Source: a virus. Taken from it: 32,011 nucleotides of DNA. The position numbers were made by a program, and so were the translations under genes. This document shows, in pieces, positions 6,520 through 13,557 of this stretch. How positions within the stretch are numbered: position 1 is the stretch's first letter; every line of letters begins with the position of its first letter. Where the stretch lies: positions 1 to 32,011 of IMG/VR virus record IMGVR_UViG_3300048589_001631; one strand, 5' to 3'. The notes below the pieces were generated by a model. It ran no database searches. It was given only the letters and a program-made list of their open reading frames with translations, and had not been told where the DNA came from.

Positions 6520-8845
6520 TTTGCCCGTCGCATATGGAAATAGCTGCTTTGCCAAGACTTGGCCGAATAAAACGATCACCTTTGATGAACTCTGCGTGCG
6601 GTTGGAACAGACCATCCGCACGACTGAGTCCGTGGAGGAATACCAGAAGCTGCCGAAAGCGGAGCGCGATCGCATCAAGGACAAGGGTGGTTTCGTAGGA
6701 GGTCAGCTCCGCGATAATCGCCGCAAGCGTGAGAATGTTGCCTGTCGCTCCATGCTGACGCTGGACTGCGACCATGCTGACGTCGACTTCCTTGCCCGCT
6801 TCATCTCCGGCTGCAAGTATGCCGCCTGCCTTTACACCACCCACGGGCACACACCGGAAGCGCCGCGCGTCCGCGTCATCGTACCCATGTCTCGAGACGT
6901 CACCCCGGATGAGTTCGTCGCTATCTCACGCTACTTCGCCGATGAATGGGGCATCGACCAGTTCGATGAGTGTTCGTACCGTCCGCACCAGCTCATGTAC
7001 TGGCCGACAACGCCGGCAAACGGAGAATACCTGTTTCAGCGCGTCGATGGCGATTGGCTCGACCCGGACGCCTATCTTGCGGCGCACCCGAACTGGAAAG
7101 ACTGTTCTCTGCTGCCGACCTCGTCCCGCGAGAGCGCCGTTCGTGAGGGTAGCAAAAAGCCGCAGGATGATCCGCTTGACAAGCGCGGCGTCGTAGGCGC
7201 GTTCTGCCGAACATATGGCATCGAGGCAGCGATTGCAGCATTCCTCGCTGACATATATGAGCCTTCGATTATGGAAGGTCGCTACGATTACATTCCCGCC
7301 GACAGCAGTGCGGGCGTGGTGATCTACGATGACAAGTTCGTATACAGCCATCATGCGACCGATCCCGCCTGCGGGAAGCTGCTCAACGCTTTTGATCTCG
7401 TCCGCATCCATAAATTCGCTGACGATGATGATAAAAAGTCCTTTGCCGCCATGATGGATTTTGCCAGCAAGGACGATCAGGTCAAGTTGCTTATGACGCA
7501 GGAGCGTGTAGCAAACGCGAGCCAAGAGTTTGATGAGCAAGAAGATTGGCGAAAGCAACTCAAATACATGACGCGCAGCAGCGTTCTCGAGAACAGCGTT
7601 TGGAATCTGAACCTGATTCTGAACAATGATCCTGATTTCGCAGGATTTGCGTATAACGAACTGGCAAACCGCATCCAGGTCACGGGCGAACTTCCGTGGG
7701 AAAGACCTGAAGGTAACCTTTTCTGGCGAGATGCCGACACCGCGCAGTTGAAGTCGCTCATCGACGCCCGCTATCTCCCGTTTTCCAGCCGCAACCACGA
7801 TGTTGCATTCATGAAGGCCGCCGATGACCGTCACTTTCATCCCATCCGGGATTACCTGGACGCTTTACCACCGTGGGATGGCGTGCCGCGTGTGGAGGAT
7901 TTGTTCATCACGTATCTGAAAGCCGACAACACGACGTATGTGCGCGCCGTAACAAAAAAGACCTTCGCAGCAGCGGTCGCTCGTATTTACAGGCCCGGCG
8001 TGAAGTTCGATTGCGTGCCCGTGCTGGACGGAGAACAGGGGATCGGAAAAAGCTCTATCGTGAAAGATCTGGTAACACCAGAATACTACTCCGAATCGCT
8101 CTCCCTGACCGATATGGACGATAAGTCCGGCGCGGAGAAGCTGCAAGGCTTCTGGGTGGTGGAGATCGGCGAGCTGGCCGGTATGAAGAAAGCCGACATC
8201 GAAAAAGTGAAGTCGTTCCTTTCCACCTCGGATGATAAGTATCGTCCGAGTTATGGCAGGACCGTCGAAAGTCATCCGCGGCAGTGCGTCATTATCGCCA
8301 CGGTCAACGGTGAGCGTGGGTATCTGCGCGATATCACCGGCAACCGCCGCTTCTGGATCATCAAGCTGCATCAGCAAAAACAAAAGCAGAAATGGCGTTT
8401 TGATCGGCATTTTCGCGATCAGTTCTGGGCTGAGGCAAAAGCGATCTACGAGTCAGGCGAAGCGCTGTACCTGGAGGGTGACATTCTCGAAGCTGCTGAG
8501 CAAGCGCAGCGAAGCGCCATGGAAGTCGATGAGCGCATTGGCATGGTGGAGGAGTACCTGAACACGCTATTACCCAGCAACTGGGACGGCATGGACATCT
8601 ATGCCCGGCGTGAGTTTCTGTCCAATCCGATCAGTCCGGTGATTGCTTCAGGCACCGTATCCAGAGAGTTTGTCAGCAACGCCGAAATCTGGTGTGAGTG
8701 CTTTGGAAGAAGCTTTCAGGATTTGAAGCCAACCGACAGCTACGCGATTGCGGCGCTTATGACACAGGTGCCCGGTTGGGAAAGAACCAAAACGACGCAG
8801 CGGCAGCCCATATACGGGAAGCAGCGGCTCTATATGCGAATCTGA
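6512..8845 (+). CDS. VapE-type primase-helicase (phage replication protein)
   Basis: This 777-residue protein probably primes and unwinds DNA at the phage origin. The N-terminal region has a primase-polymerase-like metal motif, LTLDCDHAD (about residues 85-95), and a linker with a YSHHATDP segment near 275. The C-terminal half is a virulence-associated E family AAA+/SF3-like ATPase: Walker A is GEQGIGKSS near residue 510, the acidic Walker B region is WVVEIGELAG near 550, and GNRRFW near 610 supplies the arginine finger. Start 6512 is preferred to the ATG at 6431 because GGAGGG at 6498-6503 is ideally spaced. It overlaps the AntA gene by 8 bases. Reading the N-terminus as a primase rests on a single motif. 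Confidence 0.88.
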   Translation: MRNLPVAYGNSCFAKTWPNKTITFDELCVRLEQTIRTTESVEEYQKLPKAERDRIKDKGGFVGGQLRDNRRKRENVACRSMLTLDCDHADVDFLARFISGCKYAACLYTTHGHTPEAPRVRVIVPMSRDVTPDEFVAISRYFADEWGIDQFDECSYRPHQLMYWPTTPANGEYLFQRVDGDWLDPDAYLAAHPNWKDCSLLPTSSRESAVREGSKKPQDDPLDKRGVVGAFCRTYGIEAAIAAFLADIYEPSIMEGRYDYIPADSSAGVVIYDDKFVYSHHATDPACGKLLNAFDLVRIHKFADDDDKKSFAAMMDFASKDDQVKLLMTQERVANASQEFDEQEDWRKQLKYMTRSSVLENSVWNLNLILNNDPDFAGFAYNELANRIQVTGELPWERPEGNLFWRDADTAQLKSLIDARYLPFSSRNHDVAFMKAADDRHFHPIRDYLDALPPWDGVPRVEDLFITYLKADNTTYVRAVTKKTFAAAVARIYRPGVKFDCVPVLDGEQGIGKSSIVKDLVTPEYYSESLSLTDMDDKSGAEKLQGFWVVEIGELAGMKKADIEKVKSFLSTSDDKYRPSYGRTVESHPRQCVIIATVNGERGYLRDITGNRRFWIIKLHQQKQKQKWRFDRHFRDQFWAEAKAIYESGEALYLEGDILEAAEQAQRSAMEVDERIGMVEEYLNTLLPSNWDGMDIYARREFLSNPISPVIASGTVSREFVSNAEIWCECFGRSFQDLKPTDSYAIAALMTQVPGWERTKTTQRQPIYGKQRLYMRI

Positions 8846-8857
8846 TGGAACGAACAA

Positions 8858-8958
8858 CCACAACTTTTTCCCTTATATTAGAAATGCCTTTTTTTACATT
8901 AAGAGAATGGGAGCCTGTACCTACACCCGCGCGTATATATATAGGGAAAAAGTTGTGG
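8858..8958. repeat. Perfect 16-bp inverted repeat between vapE and VRR-NUC genes
   Basis: CCACAACTTTTTCCCT at 8858-8873 is the exact reverse complement of AGGGAAAAAGTTGTGG at 8943-8958, with 69 bases between them. The arms border the gap between the vapE stop (8845) and the VRR-NUC start (8992), and the inner flank of the right arm is a TATATATATA tract. It is too widely spaced for an ordinary terminator and has no T-run after the right arm. A replication-origin, protein-binding or RNA-fold role is inferred. Confidence 0.7.
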
Positions 8959-8991
8959 CGTTGTGCCACTTGTACCGAAAATGGAGTGCAA

Positions 8992-9273
8992 ATGAGAGAA
9001 AAAACAATCGAGAAAAAGCTCGTCATAGCCATAAAAGACATGGGAGGCATTGCACCGAAGTTCATGAGCCCTGGTTTTGACGGTATGCCGGATCGTATCG
9101 TGCTTCTGCCTGGTGGTCGCATGGGATTTGTAGAGGTCAAGGCTCCTGGTAAGGTGCCGCGCCCTTTGCAGGAAGCGAGACATCGGATGCTGCAGCGATT
9201 AGGCTTTAAGGTCTACGTGCTTGATAGGGCTGAACAGATTATACAGATTTTGGAGGGTATTGGAAATGGATAA
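8992..9273 (+). CDS. VRR-NUC domain nuclease
   Basis: This 93-residue, single-domain protein belongs to the VRR-NUC branch of PD-(D/E)XK nucleases. The motif is complete: an early Glu (E5 in the first helix), GMPDRIVLLPGG (Asp near 36), then GFVEVKAPG (Glu and Lys near 48-50), followed by the Q of RPLQEARH. Such proteins cleave DNA junctions or flaps and sit beside SNF2 helicases in phage replication modules, as here. The frame is open far upstream, but the ATG at 8992 with GGAG at 8983-8986 gives the typical family length; the GTG at 8986 is a weaker alternative. It overlaps the next gene by 8 bases. Confidence 0.85.
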   Translation: MREKTIEKKLVIAIKDMGGIAPKFMSPGFDGMPDRIVLLPGGRMGFVEVKAPGKVPRPLQEARHRMLQRLGFKVYVLDRAEQIIQILEGIGNG

Positions 9274-9985
9274 TCAATTGATAAACCTCGGCCACACCGA
9301 AAAAGGCGGCAAAGCGGTCGTGTCAAGTCGTGACATCGCGCGGGTGTTTGAGAAGAACCATCAGCATGTTATGCGCGACATCCGCAACATCATTGAAAAC
9401 GATGCGCAATGGGGTGCGTCCAATTTTGGACAGTCCTCATACATGAATGAACAGAGTAAGTCGCAGCCCGAGTATCTTATTTCCCGCGACGGTTTCACGC
9501 TTCTGGTCATGGGATATAACGGCGAAAAGGCGATGCAGTTTAAGAAAGCGTACATCGCGGCATTCAACGAAATGGAACGCAGGCTTGCTCCTCAAAATTA
9601 CAAGGAAGCCCTGCTTGCCCTCGTGGCAGCAGAGGAGGCGCGGGAAGCCTTCGAAAGCCAGAACAAGGTGCTACAGCTCACTGCCGCCAAATATGAGGGG
9701 CAAACCGACACGGTGGGACTTTATAAAATCGGCGAGATCGCGGAGCAACTAGGGATCAGTGCCCGGCGGTTGAATGAATTTTTGAAAGACTGCCGCATCC
9801 AATATAAACCAAATGGCTCGCCGACGTGGCGGCTCTATAGCGAATACTTGAATGAAAACATCGCCCTTCCTAGGATTGTGACTCTGGAAAACGGCTATGA
9901 TTTGCCGATACTTCTGTGGACGGCGAAAGGGCGCGACTTCATCTTTGACCTTGCTGAAAGGGAGATGCCGAGATGGTACGCCTGA
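9266..9985 (+). CDS. Rha-family / KilAC-domain antirepressor
   Basis: This 239-residue protein combines an N-terminal Rha-type domain with a C-terminal KilAC (ANT) DNA-binding domain. The first runs from about 10 to 105, with SSRDIARVFEKNHQHVMRDI and the central ISRDGFTLLVMGYNGEKA. The second runs from about 150 to 235 (YKIGEIAEQLGISARRLNEFL). Family members act as phage regulators or antirepressors that influence the lysis-lysogeny decision. GGAGGG at 9252-9257 and the 8-base overlap with the nuclease gene fix the start at 9266. It overlaps the downstream helicase by 13 bases, so regulator and helicase are translationally coupled. The upstream AntA gene is unrelated in sequence. Confidence 0.85.
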   Translation: MDNQLINLGHTEKGGKAVVSSRDIARVFEKNHQHVMRDIRNIIENDAQWGASNFGQSSYMNEQSKSQPEYLISRDGFTLLVMGYNGEKAMQFKKAYIAAFNEMERRLAPQNYKEALLALVAAEEAREAFESQNKVLQLTAAKYEGQTDTVGLYKIGEIAEQLGISARRLNEFLKDCRIQYKPNGSPTWRLYSEYLNENIALPRIVTLENGYDLPILLWTAKGRDFIFDLAEREMPRWYA

Positions 9986-11346
9986 ATTTCACACCCCATA
10001 ACTACCAGACCTATGCCACGGAGTTCATCGAGAGCCACCCCATTAGCGCGATTTTCTTGAGCATGGGCTTGGGTAAGACGGTTATCACGCTAACGGCGCT
10101 GAATGACTTGTTGTTTGACAGCTTTGAGGCGCATCGCATTCTGGTGATAGCCCCGTTGCGAGTGGCACGGGAAACATGGCCGGCTGAAGCAGATAAATGG
10201 GATCATCTTCAGAACCTCATTTGCTCCGTGGCAGTCGGGACCGATGCAGAGCGCCGAGCAGCTCTAATGAAGCCCGCAGATATCTACATCATCAACCGCG
10301 AGAACGTCCAGTGGCTCATTGAGGAAAGCCAGATGCCGTTTCAGTTCGACACTGTTGTGGCTGACGAGCTGTCCTCCTTCAAGAATCATCAGGCAAAGCG
10401 ATTCCGGGCTCTGATGAAGGTGCGACCTAAGGTGAAACGCTTCATTGGCCTGACGGGTACCCCTTCTGCAAACGGCCTGATGGACTTATGGGCGGAATAT
10501 CGGCTCTTGGATATGGGTAGGCGGCTCGGTTGGTTTATCGGCCAGTACCGCACCGACTACTTTGTCCCCGATAAGCGCAACGGACAGGTGATCTTCAGCT
10601 ACAAGCCGCTGCCGGATGCCGAAAAACGGATTTACGACAAAATCGCAGATATCACGATCAGCATGAAGGCAACCGACCATCTGAACATGCCGGAACTGAT
10701 CAGCTGCGAATATGAAGTGCATCTCTCCAACGAAGAGCATCAGCGTTACAACGATTTGAAAAGCAGCCTCGTGCTACAAATTCCGGATGGTGAAATCACT
10801 GCTGCAAACGCTGCGTCGCTTTCCGGCAAATTGTGCCAGATGGCAAATGGTGCGATCTACACCGATGATGGAGATACCATTGCGATACATGACCGCAAGC
10901 TGGACGCACTGGAAGATCTGATCGAAGCGTCAAACGGAAAACCGGTGCTGGTGGCTTACTGGTTCCGGCACGATTTGGCCCGGATATCCGAGCGGCTGCA
11001 AAAGCTCCACATTCCATTTTCGCAGATCGACACTCCGGAAAGCATCCGAAAGTGGAACGCTGGCGAGCTGCCCGTGGCATTGGTGCATCCTGCCTCTGCC
11101 GGGCATGGCCTGAACCTGCAGAGCGGCGGCTCCGCGATTATCTGGTTTGGGTTGACCTGGTCCTTGGAACTTTACCAGCAGACTAACGCCCGCTTATGGC
11201 GGCAGGGCCAGAACGCCGAAACGGTTGTGGTTCAGCACATCGTTGCAAAAGGGACCATCGACGAACGAATATTGAGCGAGCTATCTGCCAAAGATCGCAC
11301 GCAGTCTGCGTTGATTGCGGCGGTGAAGGCCGAGCTGCAAATCTGA
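9973..11346 (+). CDS. SNF2-family DEAD/DEAH helicase
   Basis: This 457-residue superfamily 2 ATPase of the SNF2 type is compact compared with chromatin remodellers, as phage versions usually are. Visible motifs are I (SMGLGKT, residues about 30-36), II (DELS near 125), III (LTGTPSANGLMDLWA near 160), V (HPASAGHGLNLQ near 375) and VI (QTNARLWRQGQ near 405). It probably translocates on duplex DNA during phage replication or recombination, and its pairing with VRR-NUC is typical. The start lies inside the preceding gene, with a GAAAGGGAG site just upstream. Two in-frame alternatives further in lack a binding site. Confidence 0.9.
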   Translation: MVRLNFTPHNYQTYATEFIESHPISAIFLSMGLGKTVITLTALNDLLFDSFEAHRILVIAPLRVARETWPAEADKWDHLQNLICSVAVGTDAERRAALMKPADIYIINRENVQWLIEESQMPFQFDTVVADELSSFKNHQAKRFRALMKVRPKVKRFIGLTGTPSANGLMDLWAEYRLLDMGRRLGWFIGQYRTDYFVPDKRNGQVIFSYKPLPDAEKRIYDKIADITISMKATDHLNMPELISCEYEVHLSNEEHQRYNDLKSSLVLQIPDGEITAANAASLSGKLCQMANGAIYTDDGDTIAIHDRKLDALEDLIEASNGKPVLVAYWFRHDLARISERLQKLHIPFSQIDTPESIRKWNAGELPVALVHPASAGHGLNLQSGGSAIIWFGLTWSLELYQQTNARLWRQGQNAETVVVQHIVAKGTIDERILSELSAKDRTQSALIAAVKAELQI

Positions 11347-11415
11347 GACAAACTACGACAAACAATGACAATCCGTGCCAATCCGAGTGGACTAAATAAA
11401 TTCGGAGGTACGATT

Positions 11416-11697
11416 ATGGAACCCTATGAGAATCTTGCAAATGCCATTATTGTTCAGGCAGTCAAGGACTATCGTCAGGCGCTTCGCTTCCTGAAGCGTC
11501 ACCCTCACACGCAAGCCCTGGATACGGAGGAGGCAAGGACAGATAAACGGAAGCGGGTGCTGCGCGAAAAGATCATCAGAAAAGAAAATGAGCGAGATTC
11601 CGTTGAACGCTTCTTTCGATCCGGGTGGTTTGAGATGCTCTCCGATCTGAATGGCGAAGCACTGCTGCGCAAGGTTCGCGCAATGGAGGTGGGCTGA
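11416..11697 (+). CDS. Small helical phage protein, unknown function
   Basis: This 93-residue, mostly helical protein is rich in Arg, Lys and Glu. It begins at an ATG 8 bases after GGAGG (11404-11408); the frame is open from 11365 but has no good earlier start. A central KRKRVLREKIIRKENERDSVERF stretch (interrupted by hydrophobics) suggests a coiled or DNA-contacting helix. Its position directly before the DUF1492-type regulator, with one base between its stop and the next start, recurs in clostridial prophages. It may act with the regulator, but no function is known to me. Confidence 0.6.
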   Translation: MEPYENLANAIIVQAVKDYRQALRFLKRHPHTQALDTEEARTDKRKRVLREKIIRKENERDSVERFFRSGWFEMLSDLNGEALLRKVRAMEVG

Positions 11698-11698
11698 T

Positions 11699-12127
11699 AT
11701 GACATCCTTAGATTATCTGAGCGAAGCTTATCGGCTGGATCTTCGCATTGACAGTAAGCTGGGGCAGATTGCTTCCTTGAACGAACTGGCAGAAAAATGT
11801 TCATCGTCTATCACCGGCATGCCGCACGATCCTAGTCACAGCGTATCATCTATGGCAGATGCCGTTGCAAAGATTGTAGATCTTCAGACGGAAATCGACG
11901 GCGATATTCATCGGCTGATAGACATCAAACGTCAGATTGTTGCCGCAATCAAGGCTGTTGATAACAAGGAGTGTCAGACACTGCTTGAACTCCGCTTCCT
12001 CTGTGGACACTCTTGGGAGGAGGTTGCTGCGAAGATGGGGTACAGCATTCAGCATACGTACCGGATGCGGGACCTTGCGCTGAAGAAAATTGTACCCCGT
12101 GCAAATTGGAGAGTAAATGAGAGTTGA
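11699..12127 (+). CDS. DUF1492 / ArpU-like late transcription regulator
   Basis: This 142-residue protein starts with a helical region (about 1-90). It ends in a sigma region 4-like helix-turn-helix (about 98-135: LELRFLCGHSWEEVAAKMGYS, a turn, then HTYRMRDLALKKI). DUF1492, ArpU and RinA proteins occupy this exact place, between replication and packaging genes, and RinA is known to activate late phage genes. The last 18 coding bases are part of a direct repeat that continues into a promoter-terminator cassette (12109-12322). The regulator's stop codon thus lies next to its presumed target promoters. Late-gene control is inferred from family and position. Confidence 0.8.
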   Translation: MTSLDYLSEAYRLDLRIDSKLGQIASLNELAEKCSSSITGMPHDPSHSVSSMADAVAKIVDLQTEIDGDIHRLIDIKRQIVAAIKAVDNKECQTLLELRFLCGHSWEEVAAKMGYSIQHTYRMRDLALKKIVPRANWRVNES

Positions 12128-12151
12128 TGTTATCTTCGGATATAGTAAAAT
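12124..12151 (+). promoter_or_regulatory. Putative late promoter, copy 1
   Basis: TTGATG (12124-12129), a 16-base spacer and TAAAAT (12146-12151) form a sigma-A-like promoter with a good -10 and a degenerate -35. The -35 overlaps the stop codon of the DUF1492 gene. The weak -35 suits an activator-dependent promoter. Confidence 0.5.
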
Positions 12152-12176
12152 GGCTGTGTCGAAAGTTTAGGCGCGG

Positions 12177-12210
12177 GCCACCGAGGGAGAAATCCTGCGG
12201 TGGCTCTTCA
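12177..12210 (+). terminator. Hairpin after late promoter copy 1
   Basis: GCCACCG (12177-12183) pairs with CGGTGGC (12198-12204); AGG and CCT inside the loop can stack further. The downstream tract CTCTTCATTT is only moderately T-rich, so termination may be partial. It lies roughly 20 bases after the expected start site of copy 1. Confidence 0.5.
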
Positions 12211-12249
12211 TTTATCCGTCTGGTTCCAAAAGATGAGAGTAAATGAGAG

Positions 12250-12277
12250 TTGATGTTATCTTCAGATATAGTAGAAT
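12250..12277 (+). promoter_or_regulatory. Putative late promoter, copy 2
   Basis: TTGATG (12250-12255), a 16-base spacer and TAGAAT (12272-12277) repeat the geometry of copy 1 exactly, although the -10 differs by one base. Keeping both boxes and the spacer supports a real promoter. It would drive HNH, terminase and the late genes if transcription passes the adjoining hairpin. Confidence 0.5.
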
Positions 12278-12290
12278 GGCAGTGTAGAAA

Positions 12291-12321
12291 GCCATCGAGG
12301 AGAAATCCCCGGTGGTTTTTT
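12291..12321 (+). terminator. Terminator hairpin after late promoter copy 2
   Basis: CCATCG (12292-12297) pairs with CGGTGG (12310-12315, one G-T pair) and is followed directly by six T residues. It is a stronger terminator than copy 1 and begins within about 10 bases of the expected start site. It lies between promoter copy 2 and the HNH gene, so late transcription must read through it. Confidence 0.65.
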
Positions 12322-12340
12322 CATGCCCGGGAGGAACAGG

Positions 12341-12697
12341 ATGCCATACAAACCGAAGCGCCCGTGCTCCTACCCCGGATGTAGCAGACTGACCGACGGT
12401 AGGTTCTGCGACGAGCACAGGCAGGTTGCGGAGCATCAGTACAATCATTACCTTCGCGACCCTGACACCAACAAACGATATGGCCGCGCGTGGAAGAAGA
12501 TCCGTGCGCGGTTTTTGCTGCTGCATCCCTTATGCGAGCAGTGCCGCCTGGAGAACAGGTTAACGCCGGCGCAGGAGGTGCATCACATTGTTCCGTTGGC
12601 AAACGGTGGAACACACGACGAGCGCAACCTCATGTCGCTATGTAAGAGCTGTCATTCGAAGATCACGATCGGATGCAGCAACACGAAATATAGATGA
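12341..12697 (+). CDS. HNH endonuclease (packaging-associated)
   Basis: This 118-residue HNH nuclease has a zinc-binding CxxC near residue 63 (CEQC) paired with CKSCH near 103. The catalytic segment is VHHIVPLANGG, followed by DERNLMSLC (about 78-101), so the full H-N-H set is present. HNH proteins of this type lie next to the terminase in many HK97-like phages and are needed for genome packaging by stimulating terminase cleavage. GGGAGG at 12329-12334 selects the ATG at 12341 over the in-frame ATG at 12323. It is the first gene after the duplicated promoter-terminator cassette and begins the late operon. Confidence 0.88.
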   Translation: MPYKPKRPCSYPGCSRLTDGRFCDEHRQVAEHQYNHYLRDPDTNKRYGRAWKKIRARFLLLHPLCEQCRLENRLTPAQEVHHIVPLANGGTHDERNLMSLCKSCHSKITIGCSNTKYR

Positions 12698-12790
12698 TGC
12701 GCGCGAAACGACTTAGGCGGGGTATGTATATCTTGCGTACAATTCAATTTGGTCAACGCGGTCGGGTCGCGTACAAACTTTCGCGGTTTC

Positions 12791-12820
12791 AAGAGAGGGA
12801 ATAGCCCCTCTTATTATTTT
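12791..12820 (+). terminator. Weak terminator-like hairpin before the small terminase gene
   Basis: AAGAGAGGG (12791-12799) pairs with CCCCTCTT (12805-12812), with one bulged A and a five-base loop, then ATTATTTT. It ends just before the GGGGAGG binding site of TerS. Complete termination here would block late genes, so it is more likely a partial attenuator or an RNA-stability hairpin. The rest of the 138-base gap shows no gene. Confidence 0.35.
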
Positions 12821-12835
12821 GGGGAGGAAACGGAT

Positions 12836-13378
12836 ATGGCAAACGGTCACGGCGGGTCTCGCCCCGGTTCGGGTCAGAAGAAAAAACCGCTGGCAGATAA
12901 GATGCTCGACGGAAATCCCGGCAAGAGGAAGCTGACCGTCATAGAATTTCCGAATGCTGCTGAATTGCAGGGCGCGGAAATGCCGCAACCGCGGGAGATG
13001 TTGTCTGCCGTTCAGAAGGACGGCAAGCCGCTCGTTGCCGCAACGATCTACGAGCGGACCTGGACCTGGCTGGAACAGCGCGGATGTGCGAAGATCGTTT
13101 CCCCTCAGGTGCTCGAGCGGTATGCCATGAGCGCGGCGCGCTGGATTCAGTGTGAAATAGCGATTACAGAATACGGGTTCTTAGCAAAGCATCCGACTAC
13201 CGGAAGCGCGATCCAATCACCCTACGTAGCTATGAGCCAGAACTACATGGCACAGACAAACCGGCTCTGGTTTGAGATTTACCAGATCGTCAGAGAGAAC
13301 TGCGCCGCTGATTATTCTGGCGCGAATCCGCAGGATGACGTCATGGAACGACTGCTGTCCGCGCGCAAGGGGAAATAA
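12836..13378 (+). CDS. terS: Terminase small subunit, P27 family
   Basis: This 180-residue small terminase subunit recognises phage DNA for packaging and hands it to TerL. The N-terminus GSRPGSGQKKK (residues 5-15) with the following LDGNPGKRKL is characteristic of the P27 family, as is the central TWTWLEQRGCAKIVSPQVLERYA helix-turn segment (about 75-100). GGGGAGG at 12821-12827 supports the start at 12836, although the frame is open upstream to 12749. It lies between the HNH gene and the small downstream gene. The large subunit is unusually far away (19894) because the methyltransferase, unknown genes and the RIT element lie in between. Confidence 0.85.
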   Translation: MANGHGGSRPGSGQKKKPLADKMLDGNPGKRKLTVIEFPNAAELQGAEMPQPREMLSAVQKDGKPLVAATIYERTWTWLEQRGCAKIVSPQVLERYAMSAARWIQCEIAITEYGFLAKHPTTGSAIQSPYVAMSQNYMAQTNRLWFEIYQIVRENCAADYSGANPQDDVMERLLSARKGK

Positions 13379-13380
13379 GT

Positions 13381-13557
13381 ATGGACGAAATGCAATCGTT
13401 TCTCCACTCGCTCAAGTATCATCGGCTGACGAGCCAGCAGCGCAAGACGCTGCGCGGACAGGCACTTGCGGGAAATCTCATGGCGGCACAGGCAGGCTTG
13501 CGAAAAATAGTATCAAAAGGAGCTCAGCATGGTCATTCAAACACTGCCGGTCGATAA
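13381..13557 (+). CDS. Small phage protein between TerS and methyltransferase
   Basis: This 58-residue basic protein starts two bases after the TerS stop, with an AGGGG site in the TerS tail. Its centre, YHRLTSQQRKTLRGQALAGN then AAQAGLRKI (residues 13-45), is a recurring signature of small proteins found at this place in clostridial prophages. Its last 29 bases overlap the start of the methyltransferase gene in another frame, so translation is probably coupled. The amphipathic, Arg/Lys/Gln-rich helix suggests nucleic acid or protein contact. The function is unknown. Confidence 0.6.
   Translation: MDEMQSFLHSLKYHRLTSQQRKTLRGQALAGNLMAAQAGLRKIVSKGAQHGHSNTAGR

Larger units (their letters stand above)
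12109..12322 (+). repeat. Tandem duplication of a promoter-terminator cassette
   Basis: Two copies, starting at 12109 and 12235 (offset 126 bases), match over 57 bases with about four differences. They remain alignable through a following hairpin, apart from an extra stretch in copy 1. Copy 1 begins inside the last codons of the DUF1492 gene. Each copy holds a TTGATG-16-TARAAT promoter followed closely by a CCAYCG/CGGTGG hairpin with a downstream T-rich stretch. The next gene (HNH) starts 19 bases after copy 2. Confidence 0.85.

Noticed and set aside
6926-7840. 304-codon open frame on the minus strand
   Set aside because: It lies entirely within the vapE gene, has no ribosome binding site or recognisable domain, and is a shadow of the codon bias in the plus-strand gene.
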